A DNA stretch of 64,000 nucleotides from Flavobacteriales bacterium (GTDB taxonomy: Bacteria; Bacteroidota; Bacteroidia; Flavobacteriales_F; PHOS-HE28): NCBI GenBank assembly GCA_016715895.1, contig JADJXH010000003.1, positions 434,001-498,000 on the forward strand, given 5' to 3'. Under the pieces are notes generated by a model. That model was given only the letters and a program-made list of their open reading frames with translations, was not told the origin of the DNA and did no database searches. Positions 40,587-48,438 of the stretch are shown here, in pieces (within the stretch, counting starts at the first letter, position 1; every line of letters starts with the position of its first letter). Both the position numbers and the translations under genes were made by a program.

Positions 40587-42158
40587 TCAGCGCTTCTCCA
40601 GCTCCAGCACCACGGCCACCGCGTTCCGGTCCGCCGGACCCGTGGCACCGATGGTCTCCCCGTCGGTGAAGCGCACGCCGGTGCTCAGCTCGTTCCCCAG
40701 CACCTCCTGCAGCTTCGCCGCCAGCCCTTGGGCCGTGCTGGCCTTCAGCTGGTCGTTCAGCTTGCGGTAGTCGATGGGCTGGTTGTACACCACCACGGCC
40801 ATCACGTCCACGGAGCCCACCGCGTCGGCCTCCAGGCTGTGGTCGCTGGGGAAGAGCCGCGTGCCGGTGATGCCGCAGTAGGGCGAGTGCTTCTCGGTGT
40901 AGGGGAAGAGGACGTAGGTGCTGCCGTCGGTCTCCTCGCCGAAGAGGTAGGTGTAGCACTCGGTGTTGTTGGTCACCTCCACTTTGAAGCGGGTGCCCTT
41001 GGCGATGGGACTCACCGTGCGGAACACATTGCCGCCGGTGCTGCGCAGCGGGATGTTGGCCTTGTCGGCGTTGTTCACGAAGCCGAAGCGCACATCGAAG
41101 CTGGAGGGCTTCACATCCACGCCTTCACCCTGCGGGTACACGGCGTAGGCCTCCTTGCCGAAGTGGTCGAACACGGGGTAGGGCACCCAGGCCATGCCGT
41201 TGCGGCCCCACTCGGGGCCCCAGCTGTTCATGATCAGGAAGCCGCCGGTGTCGCCGAACTTGTAATCGTCATAGCCCACCACGCACATGGCATGGCCGCC
41301 GAAGCCGGCCTGGGCATAGTCCCGCTCGGTGGGCAGCCAGGCCTCCTGGCCTTCCATCTCCTGCATGAAGCTGCCGCCGACCATCATGCCGATGACGATG
41401 GGCGAGCCCTGCGCGAGGTGCTGCTTCATGGCGAGCATGTCGGTGCGCTGCTCGTCGGCCCCGAGCGTGAGGCGCTGAAAGCCCTTGATCCGGTACTGCC
41501 GGGCCTGCTGGCGCTCCTGGTCGGTCGGCTGCTTGCTGCAGGTCTGGTCGGTGTAGGCGAAGCGGCTGAAGGGCAGCACACCGCCGTCCAGCATGTTCTC
41601 CATGGCGCGGTAGATGTAGCTGCCCTGGCAGTCGCTGTTCTCGATCTTGATCTGGTTGTAGAGGTAGCTGGGGCTGAAGGCCTCGGCCGTGGTGGGCGTG
41701 GCGCCGGTGGCCTTGGCCTGCACGATGGTGCGCGCGGCGTAGGCGCTGGCCCAGGCCACGCAGCTGCCCTGCTGGCCCTGGTTGAGGCGTGGCGGACAGA
41801 ACTTCTCCAAGGTCACCCGCTCGGGCAGCGGGTTCTTCACGTTGTCGGCCAGGGGTTCGTACACCTCGGCCTGGTCGTAGAGCTTGGGATCGAAGTTGGC
41901 GCCCGTGGCGAAGGAGGCGAGCTGGCTGATCATGTCGCCGCCGGGACCGCTGCCCGCACAGCCCTTCATGCCCCCCAGGAAGTAGAAGAGCCCGAAGCCG
42001 ACGAGCATCACCAGCATCAGCTTGGGGTTCTTCATCAGCAGGCCGATGAGCATGGGTAGCAACGACCCCATGCCGCCGCCACCGCCGCCACCGCGACGGG
42101 AAGGGGTGGGGGAGCTGCGCCGCGGCTGCGGGTCGTCGGGGGTCATCCGGATGGGCAT
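40587..42158 (-). CDS. Papain-like (C1) cysteine protease, membrane anchored
   Basis: 523 residues from ATG 42158; nearby starts at 42188 and 42146 are possible. A Gly-rich N-terminus precedes a transmembrane helix (LMLVMLVGFGLFYFLGG). The C1 domain shows the oxyanion Gln and nucleophile Cys in NQGQQGSCVAWASAY, His in GGHAMCVVGYDDY and Asn in LIMNSWGPEWG. The C-terminal 150 residues (TRFKVEVTNNTECYTYLFGE) resemble a DUF4384-type domain. No cleavable propeptide is evident. Divergent from the small gene at 42248. Confidence 0.88.
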   Translation of the reverse strand: MPIRMTPDDPQPRRSSPTPSRRGGGGGGGMGSLLPMLIGLLMKNPKLMLVMLVGFGLFYFLGGMKGCAGSGPGGDMISQLASFATGANFDPKLYDQAEVYEPLADNVKNPLPERVTLEKFCPPRLNQGQQGSCVAWASAYAARTIVQAKATGATPTTAEAFSPSYLYNQIKIENSDCQGSYIYRAMENMLDGGVLPFSRFAYTDQTCSKQPTDQERQQARQYRIKGFQRLTLGADEQRTDMLAMKQHLAQGSPIVIGMMVGGSFMQEMEGQEAWLPTERDYAQAGFGGHAMCVVGYDDYKFGDTGGFLIMNSWGPEWGRNGMAWVPYPVFDHFGKEAYAVYPQGEGVDVKPSSFDVRFGFVNNADKANIPLRSTGGNVFRTVSPIAKGTRFKVEVTNNTECYTYLFGEETDGSTYVLFPYTEKHSPYCGITGTRLFPSDHSLEADAVGSVDVMAVVVYNQPIDYRKLNDQLKASTAQGLAAKLQEVLGNELSTGVRFTDGETIGATGPADRNAVAVVLELEKR

Positions 42159-42247
42159 GGCGGAAGGGGTTCGTTCGGTGGGGGGCACCTGTCCGAGGTC
42201 ATGGTCGGCCGGGGTGCACGTGCCGAAATTGGCGAAAAAGCCAAGCC

Positions 42248-42598
42248 ATGCTGCGTTCGCTCGTTCTTCCCCTCGTCGCGTTCTTCATGATCGGCATGCT
42301 GCCCCTGCGGGCCGAAGCAGGCACCGAAGGCTCGGACGTGCTGGCCGTGGTGAAGGTGGAAAGCCTGCAGGCCGATGCGGCCGCGAAGCTCGCCGCACTG
42401 GTGGGGCGTGAGAAGGGTGTGGGCATCGAGTACACCTGCCTGTGGGCGGGGGTGCTGGTCTTCCACCTCGAGGATGCATCGCTGGCCGAACGGGCCGACG
42501 TCATCACCTACCTGCGCAGGCTCCTGGGCCAGGCCGGCATCAGCTGGGCCGAGTTCCTCGATGTGCACCTGGCCCCGCGGGGGCCGGGCAAGTGCTGA
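42248..42598 (+). CDS. Small secreted protein, predicted ferredoxin/HMA-like fold
   Basis: 116 residues. MLRSLVLPLVAFFMIGMLPL is a signal peptide. The rest follows a beta-alpha-beta-beta-alpha-beta order (VLAVVKVESLQADAAAKLAA, VGIEYTCLWAGVLVFHLED, ADVITYLRRLLGQAG) like heavy-metal-associated domains, but without the CxxC motif; the two cysteines are Cys in EYTCLW and the very last residue. Function unknown. Its last 91 nt recur at 44791-44878, so this 3' end is one arm of a direct repeat. Confidence 0.7.
   Translation: MLRSLVLPLVAFFMIGMLPLRAEAGTEGSDVLAVVKVESLQADAAAKLAALVGREKGVGIEYTCLWAGVLVFHLEDASLAERADVITYLRRLLGQAGISWAEFLDVHLAPRGPGKC
42507..42597 (+). repeat. 90-bp direct repeat, left copy (3' end of the gene at 42248)
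   Basis: Matches 44791-44878 at 86 of 88 aligned positions with one 3-nt gap (GGG present here, absent there). The unit covers the last 30 codons of the small gene. Confidence 0.9.
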
Positions 42599-42630
42599 GG
42601 CCGTGCCTCACTGGTCCGCCACGCGACGCA

Positions 42631-42638
42631 TACCTTGC
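42631..42638 (+). promoter_or_regulatory. -7-like element TACCTTGC before the truncated T9SS gene
   Basis: TACCTTGC, the variant also used before the two-component operon, 19 nt upstream of ATG 42658. Confidence 0.35.
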
Positions 42639-42657
42639 AGGGGTGTGGTTCACCGAC

Positions 42658-43215
42658 ATGAGCAAGGCGATGTACGCCGAGGCCGATTCCATCATCGACC
42701 TCATCATCGCCCAAGGAGGTGGTACGCCCAGCGCGCACACCACTCTTGTCCAGCTACAGCTGAGCTTGCTGAACGCCCAGATATCACCGGAGAACATGAC
42801 CCCGGCGCAGCACGCGCTACTGGAGGCCATGGTGGAAGAGAACCCCTATGGCAGTCCGAGCGCACAGGCGCTGCTGTCACTGGCCTACCGCACCCCTTAC
42901 AAGCGTGTACCGTGGCTGATGAACGATACGCTGCCGGAGAAACGACTGGATGCTCCTTACTCTGCTGCGATCCAGCCGGCAGCCAATTGGACCATTGCAC
43001 CGAATCCGGCTACTTCCTTCGTGACGATCTCAAGCACAATTGCATTGGATGAACTGCGGATGTTCAATACGAACGGCGATCTCGTGTACAGCAGGAACGT
43101 GAATGGCGGAATGCTATTTCAGATCGAGACCGCCAACTTCACAGCTGGTCTTTACCACATACAAGGATACGCAGGCCAAGAGGTCCTCACCGGCCGTGTG
43201 GTTGTAACGCGTTGA
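42658..43215 (+). CDS. T9SS sorting-domain protein, probably 5'-truncated
   Basis: 185 residues from ATG 42658 (MSKAMYAEADSIIDLIIAQG). There is no signal peptide, yet the last 75 residues are a complete T9SS type A sorting domain (WTIAPNPATSFVTISS, LDELRMFNTNGDLVYSRNVN, TAGLYHIQGYAGQEV). A T9SS cargo needs Sec export first, so this looks like the 3' remnant of a larger gene. The middle helices resemble the tail of the long polymorphic surface proteins that precede such domains. G+C falls here: the row 43021-43080 counts 28 of 60. Confidence 0.6.
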   Translation: MSKAMYAEADSIIDLIIAQGGGTPSAHTTLVQLQLSLLNAQISPENMTPAQHALLEAMVEENPYGSPSAQALLSLAYRTPYKRVPWLMNDTLPEKRLDAPYSAAIQPAANWTIAPNPATSFVTISSTIALDELRMFNTNGDLVYSRNVNGGMLFQIETANFTAGLYHIQGYAGQEVLTGRVVVTR

Positions 43216-43219
43216 GGCG

Positions 43220-44686
43220 ATGCGGGCTCTTGTGATGATCTCTTGGTTGTTGACCTCGTCGCTCCTCGCACAGGATCGCTGGAGCCGTACGTATGACATT
43301 GGTGGTGTGGCGAATGCCGCAGGGTCCGTGTTACAACTGAGCGATAGCACATACCGAACGGTTGTCCGATTCAATCAATCAGCACAAGGTAGCGGCCTCG
43401 CCTTGCACGAAATATCGTCGTCGGGTTCAGCCGTTGTGGTCCATCAGGATAGTTTTCCCCCTTATAGCTATTCGATCGGCGCCTCGGGCTCTTTGATCTC
43501 AGTATACTCCGATGGTTATGTACATGCCGGTTCACGAAGCTCGGGTGGTGATGTGGATGGAATGCTCATGCGCTATGCCTTGAATGGTGACACGATGTGG
43601 TCGCGTGGCTACGGATCGATCGCAGCGTTCGATAACGTGAACTGTTTGGACCTACTACCGGACAGCGGTTTCGCGCTCTTCGGCACGGTCTATACGAATG
43701 TCGGTTACGACATGCGCCTGATCCGCACCGACGCGAACGGGGATACGCTGTGGACGCGCCGATACGGCGGCCCGGAGGACCAGCAATGCCTGAGCGGGCA
43801 GCGCACCCTGGACGGTGGCTATGTGCTCAGCGGGTTCAAGTACTTCAACAACGACCACGTGAACATGTACGTGGTGAAGACGGATAGCGCAGGCCACCAG
43901 CAATGGCACCAGTGGTATGGCAGTGCGTGGATCGACAACGCGGGCTTCATCCTGCAACTGCCGGATAGCGGGTACCTCCTGGCGGGTGCAAGGCGCGAAT
44001 TGGAACTTGACTTTCTACATCCATGTCTTTATCGACTGGACAAGACCGGAGCCGTGATCTGGAACGAGACGTACGACCCTGATGAATGGGGGGTGTTCTT
44101 CGCCATCCCGATCCGCACGCAGGATGGCTACACCATGTCGGGAGGGCGGTATGACGATAACACCAATGTGATCGGCATGCTCATGCATGTGGATGCCTCA
44201 GGCACGAAACGCTGGGAGCGCACCTACCACACCAACACCCAGGTGGATCATTATTTCTACGATGTGAAGCGCACGCTGGACGGGGGCTACATCATGGCGG
44301 GCACGGCCTTCGACAGCCTGCTGGTGAGCCAGGATGCCTGGTTGGTGAAGGTGGACAGTTTCGGATGTTTGGTGCCCGGCTGCCAGGTGTTCGATGGGTT
44401 GGAGGAGCAGGTGACCGACCTGGGCGATGTCTTGGAGGTGTACCCGAACCCGGCCCGCGACCAGGCCACGGTGCACATTGCCCTGCCGCAAGGCCTGGAA
44501 AGAAAGAACCTACGTCTGGCCTTGGTCAGCGCGGAAGGGAACTTGGTCCATGAGGAGGCGGTGCCGGCCACCGCGACCATGCATTCGCTGGAGCTCTCGC
44601 GCTATCCGGCCGGCCTTTATTTCGTGCATCTGCGCGATGGAGCACGGTGGCTCGCTGGGACGAAGTTGGTGCTGTCTTCGCCGTAG
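43220..44686 (+). CDS. Secreted repeat protein with T9SS type A sorting domain
   Basis: 488 residues. MRALVMISWLLTSSLLAQDR is a signal peptide. The body is a beta-propeller-like series of about six units with the pattern DGGYVLSGFKYFNND, LPDSGYLLAGAR, TLDGGYIMAGTAFD and NGDTLWTRRYGG, common in Bacteroidota surface proteins. The last 85 residues (VLEVYPNPARDQATVHIALP, LRLALVSAEGNLVHEEAVPA, YPAGLYFVHLRDG) are the sorting domain. The first half is unusually AT-rich for this window: the row 43321-43380 counts 29 of 60 G+C. It starts 4 nt after the preceding gene. Confidence 0.82.
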   Translation: MRALVMISWLLTSSLLAQDRWSRTYDIGGVANAAGSVLQLSDSTYRTVVRFNQSAQGSGLALHEISSSGSAVVVHQDSFPPYSYSIGASGSLISVYSDGYVHAGSRSSGGDVDGMLMRYALNGDTMWSRGYGSIAAFDNVNCLDLLPDSGFALFGTVYTNVGYDMRLIRTDANGDTLWTRRYGGPEDQQCLSGQRTLDGGYVLSGFKYFNNDHVNMYVVKTDSAGHQQWHQWYGSAWIDNAGFILQLPDSGYLLAGARRELELDFLHPCLYRLDKTGAVIWNETYDPDEWGVFFAIPIRTQDGYTMSGGRYDDNTNVIGMLMHVDASGTKRWERTYHTNTQVDHYFYDVKRTLDGGYIMAGTAFDSLLVSQDAWLVKVDSFGCLVPGCQVFDGLEEQVTDLGDVLEVYPNPARDQATVHIALPQGLERKNLRLALVSAEGNLVHEEAVPATATMHSLELSRYPAGLYFVHLRDGARWLAGTKLVLSSP

Positions 44687-44790
44687 CCTTGCGCGAAGGA
44701 AGGGTGGAGCAGGGTCGATCACCGGTGCCATGCACGGCGGTCGGCCGCACCGGGATCGTCGCAGCACCTTCGATCGGCGCCGCGCCTCCG

Positions 44791-44878
44791 CCTACCTGCG
44801 CAGGCTCCTCCAGGCCGGCATCAGCGGGGCCGAGTTCCTCGATGTGCACATGGCCCCGCGGGGGCCGGGCAAGTGCTG
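44791..44878 (+). repeat. 90-bp direct repeat, right copy (gene remnant)
   Basis: Copy of the 3' end of the gene at 42248, without start codon or upstream part, and with the stop codon TGA changed to TGG. The reading frame is kept (AYLRRLLQAGISGAEFLDVH). It abuts the stop of the PNGase-like gene. Either a duplication scar or an attachment-like site left by insertion of 42.6-44.8 kb. Confidence 0.85.
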
Positions 44879-44879
44879 G

Positions 44880-47800
44880 TCACTGCTTCACCACGCGCGC
44901 CTGGGCCCGGCGATCGGGACCGGTGACCCGCACCTCGTAGAGGCCGTCGGCCATGCCGGACAGGTCGAGCGAGAGGCGGTCGCCGCCGTGCAGCGCACGC
45001 TGCTGCCGCATCACCACGGCCCCGCGCATGTCCAGCACCTCCACGAGCGCATCGCCCAGGATCCCCTCCACGCCCATGGTCAGCAGGCCGTTGGTGGGGT
45101 TGGGCCAGGCCTCCAGCGCAGCGGCGGGGACCAGCTCCTCCACGCCCACCAGCGCACCGCTGGTGAACGACCACTTGATGCTGCGGCCGAACTCGGGGTC
45201 GAAGCTCTTGAGGATGCTGCCCGTGGTGCGGCGCAGGCGGAAGTAGCCGTTGCCTGCCCCCGGATCGGCCCAGTAGCTGAGGCCGTCGTTGCCGGTGTCG
45301 AGGAACTCCACCGTGTAGCAGCCGGCGAAGAGCGTCAGCGTGTCGTTGTAGGTGGTGTTGGCCGCGTGGTTCGTGCGTTCGAAGATGGTGCTGCCGTATA
45401 CATCGCGGACGCTGAGGCTGTTCTCGCCGGGGAAGTTGTTGGTCTTGTAGTTCACCACGATGGTCTCCGGATACACGGCCGGCAGCGCGAAGGCGGTGCG
45501 GTAGCTGTCGTTCACCGGGTTGGCATCGGCCCCGCCATTGGGCGCGCTCACGCTGACGGTGAAGACCGACGGATCGGTGCCCACCCAGAAGCCCGCGCCA
45601 TCCACCGGCAGCACCACCTCGGTGCGCTCCATGTGCTTCAGCAGGCCGGTCCAGGTCCAGCTCATCGGGGTTCCGCCCTCCACGCCGTAGGTGAAGGTGA
45701 CGCTGGTGAGGTCCTGTGCACCCGCGTTGCGCAGCACCACCAGCGGGTCGTGGCACAGCGGGTTGTTGCGGCGGTGCATGTCCGTGGTGCTGGGGCGCTG
45801 CACCTCCACGATCTCGGCATCGAGCGCATGGGCGGCTGCGCCGAACTCCAGCAGGTCCATGTTGATCACGTAGTTGCCACCGCCCATGCCCTGGTTGTTG
45901 GCGGGCACCGGGGTGATGCGGTAGTCCAGCGTGGCGGTGCCACCGGGCGACAGGCCGGGCAGCTGCACCTCATGGTCCTTCACCAGGTCGCCCGGGCACC
46001 AGCCTTCGCGGCTGCCGAGCCAGGTGCCGCCCTGCGGGTACACGGGGTTCAGCGCGCAGTCGTTCGTCTGCCAGATATGCCAGGCGTCCTGTTCGGCGCC
46101 GTTGAGGTAGAGGTAGTGGGTGTTGTCCTTCCACTCGCAGCAGTGCGGATATTGGCCGTTGTTGCTGTTGTGGCCGTGGCCGGTGAGGCGGGTGCGCAGG
46201 CTCCACTGGCTGGCGGCGGGGCTCAGCTGCACGGTCACCGGTGGCAGGGCCACGTCGTTGCTGAGGTCAGCATAGCTGCGGCTGGTGAGGCCACCCCACG
46301 GGCGCTGGTGGGCCACCACGGTGCGCGGCGGGGTGCCTTCGATCAGCTCGAAATCCAGGTCGATCAGCTCCTGCTGGTTGCCGGCGCTCAGCTCCACGCT
46401 GTCGTGCAGCAGCCACTGGTAGTCGGTGACGTCGAAGGTCCAGCGGAAGCCCTGGGGCCCCAGCGACAGCCCGATGCCGTACGGCGTGATGTAGCGCCCG
46501 ATCTCCCAGTCGTTCACCACCTCGAACGGGACGCCGTAGTAGTCCAGCGTGTCGTTGAGGTCGAGGGTGGACTGCACCAGGGCCGAGTCGAGCACCGAGC
46601 CATCGGGTGCATAGGTGCGGGTGTGGCCGCCGAGCCAGCTGAACACCGTATCCAGCGGCACCGCGGTGTTGCCGTTCACCTGGAAGTACTCCTGCGTGAG
46701 CAATTCGCGCGGCTCGGGGCGTTCCAGCAGCACCGTGTCCGTGACGGTGGAGTAGCTGCCCTGCACGAAGGTGAGGTCGGCGCGGGTGGCGATGGGCTGC
46801 GCGGTGTGATGCAGCTCGGGCGCATCGCGGTAGGCGCGGCGCGGGGTGCCCAAGGGCCAGGCGTTGTGCGCGGGGTCGGCGGCGTTCACCAGCATGTGCT
46901 CCCCCGGCAGTTCGTCGCAGTGGAAGCTGTAGAGCAGGTCGGCGGCGTTGGGGTGCGTGGCGTCCACGGCGCGGTTGGCCCAGGCGCCGATGGTGGTGGC
47001 GTTCACCTCGGTGTTGAAGACGTTGATCTCGTCCATCGCGCCGGGGTAGGAGAATTCGCCGTTGGCGCCGCTGGCGAAGCGCAGGCGGCTGATGCCGGAG
47101 ATGGGGCGCGTTTTGCCCGTGCCGCTGTGCCACAGCACGCCGTTGAGGTAGATCTTCATGCTGCCGGTGGAGGCGTTCTTCACGAAGGCCCAGTGGTTCC
47201 ACTGGCCCTCCACATTGGGCGTGGTGGCCGCCTTGTCGATGCGGTCGAAGCCGGTGCCGTCCTGCCCGGCATCCCAGTACACGCGCCCATCGCTCCAGGG
47301 CAGGTGCACGTTGAGCACGCGCCGCCCCTGGCCATCCACCGCCTCGAACGCCGTGGTGTTCACGGGGATGCTGGCATCGCCCCACACGCGGAACATGATG
47401 GTGATCGCCGGACCGGCGTTGGCGATGGGGGCGGGGTCCACGCCGATGAGGTCGTCCTTCAGCAGCAGGTAGCCATCGCGGCCCACGGCCTGCACCGCCA
47501 TGTCCGGCATCGCCGTGCCCACCACCTGCGGGGCCGACAGGCCCACACTGCGCGCCGCGGCCATGTCCACGAGGATGTTGGAGGTGCCGTCCCACGTGTA
47601 GGGCGGTTGCAGGACGAACACCTGTTCACCGGCGGCGGTCCCCAGGGAGGCCGGCGCCACCTCGTGCACGGTGGTCAGGCCCGCCTCGTCGAACGCGGAG
47701 CCCAAGGTGGAGGCGGTGCTGTGCTTCATGCGGATGGTGAAGCGGCCGAAGGCTCCGTTGCCCTGCGCGTCCGTGGTGAAGCGCAGCTGCTCGATGGGCC

Positions 47801-48344
47801 CGGGTTGCACACCCGCCGCGGAAAGCTCGGAGGCCAGGTAGAGGGCTTGCGTGCGGCTGGTGCCCTGCACGGCCTGCAGCAGGCCGCCATCCCAGGCGCC
47901 ACCGCTGCCCACAGGGTGCGTGGACTCGGTGATCGTCCCGGTCACCGTGCGGCGCGGCGCGAGCAGCTGCCGGATGTCGTAGCTCGGCACCGGGGCCCGC
48001 TCCACGCTGTTCGGGCTGGCGGCGCCCACCTTGAACCAGGGATGCTGCAGCGCATTGCTGTCCAGCACGCCGGTGTGCTCGTGGATGAGGTTGTAGGTGA
48101 GGTAGTCCCACTCGCCGCAGGCATACTGGTCCTGCGTGGTCTGCGGATCGCACTTCAGGGTGTGGTGCATCAACACCTTGCGGTAGGTGTGCGAGTCATC
48201 CGGGAACACCCACCAGCCGCGCCGGGTGGTGATGCTGTCGTAGGTGAGGGTCTGCACGCGCACGGTGTCCTCCTGGGCGAAGGCGGGGACAAGGGCGAAG
48301 GCGTTCAGCACCAGGATCAGGACGCGAAGGGAGCGGATCATCAT
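44880..48344 (-). CDS. PNGase F-related secreted protein with LamG domain and T9SS sorting domain
   Basis: 1154 residues from ATG 48344 (MMIRSLRVLILVLNAFALVP, signal peptide). The N-terminal part (WVFPDDSHTYRKVLMHHTLK, CGEWDYLTYNLIHEHTG) matches the opening of PNGase F-related proteins. A LamG/concanavalin-like domain follows (ITIMFRVWGDASIPVN, WNHWAFVKNASTGSMKIYLN), then the PNGase F core (DWEIGRYITPYGIGLSLGPQ, FRWTFDVTDYQWLLHDSVEL, HCCEWKDNTHYLYLNG). The C-terminus (ALEAWPNPTNGLLTMGVEGI) is a T9SS sorting domain. Could remove N-glycans; catalytic residues not verified. Convergent with 43220-44686. Confidence 0.85.
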   Translation of the reverse strand: MMIRSLRVLILVLNAFALVPAFAQEDTVRVQTLTYDSITTRRGWWVFPDDSHTYRKVLMHHTLKCDPQTTQDQYACGEWDYLTYNLIHEHTGVLDSNALQHPWFKVGAASPNSVERAPVPSYDIRQLLAPRRTVTGTITESTHPVGSGGAWDGGLLQAVQGTSRTQALYLASELSAAGVQPGPIEQLRFTTDAQGNGAFGRFTIRMKHSTASTLGSAFDEAGLTTVHEVAPASLGTAAGEQVFVLQPPYTWDGTSNILVDMAAARSVGLSAPQVVGTAMPDMAVQAVGRDGYLLLKDDLIGVDPAPIANAGPAITIMFRVWGDASIPVNTTAFEAVDGQGRRVLNVHLPWSDGRVYWDAGQDGTGFDRIDKAATTPNVEGQWNHWAFVKNASTGSMKIYLNGVLWHSGTGKTRPISGISRLRFASGANGEFSYPGAMDEINVFNTEVNATTIGAWANRAVDATHPNAADLLYSFHCDELPGEHMLVNAADPAHNAWPLGTPRRAYRDAPELHHTAQPIATRADLTFVQGSYSTVTDTVLLERPEPRELLTQEYFQVNGNTAVPLDTVFSWLGGHTRTYAPDGSVLDSALVQSTLDLNDTLDYYGVPFEVVNDWEIGRYITPYGIGLSLGPQGFRWTFDVTDYQWLLHDSVELSAGNQQELIDLDFELIEGTPPRTVVAHQRPWGGLTSRSYADLSNDVALPPVTVQLSPAASQWSLRTRLTGHGHNSNNGQYPHCCEWKDNTHYLYLNGAEQDAWHIWQTNDCALNPVYPQGGTWLGSREGWCPGDLVKDHEVQLPGLSPGGTATLDYRITPVPANNQGMGGGNYVINMDLLEFGAAAHALDAEIVEVQRPSTTDMHRRNNPLCHDPLVVLRNAGAQDLTSVTFTYGVEGGTPMSWTWTGLLKHMERTEVVLPVDGAGFWVGTDPSVFTVSVSAPNGGADANPVNDSYRTAFALPAVYPETIVVNYKTNNFPGENSLSVRDVYGSTIFERTNHAANTTYNDTLTLFAGCYTVEFLDTGNDGLSYWADPGAGNGYFRLRRTTGSILKSFDPEFGRSIKWSFTSGALVGVEELVPAAALEAWPNPTNGLLTMGVEGILGDALVEVLDMRGAVVMRQQRALHGGDRLSLDLSGMADGLYEVRVTGPDRRAQARVVKQ

Positions 48345-48348
48345 GCTG

Positions 48349-48356
48349 GAAAAGTA
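48349..48356 (-). promoter_or_regulatory. -7 promoter element TACTTTTC for the PNGase-like gene
   Basis: Minus-strand TACTTTTC, 4 nt before ATG 48344; near-leaderless layout. Confidence 0.4.
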
Positions 48357-48424
48357 CCGGATGCGGGGATGCCGTCGTGCCCGGATGGTGGGGGAGCGTG
48401 GGATCTTGCCCGGTCCGCCCCGGC

Positions 48425-48432
48425 TACCTTTG
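48425..48432 (+). promoter_or_regulatory. -7 promoter element TACCTTTG for bshC
   Basis: Exact TAnnTTTG followed by C, only 6 nt before ATG 48439. TTG at 48406-48408 may be the -33 element (16-nt spacer). Confidence 0.65.
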
Positions 48433-48438
48433 CCGCCC

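Noticed and set aside
42229..42244. Hairpin TTGGC-GAAAAA-GCCAA upstream of the small gene at 42248
   Set aside because: Only 5 bp of stem, no partner motif and no clear position for a terminator or riboswitch.
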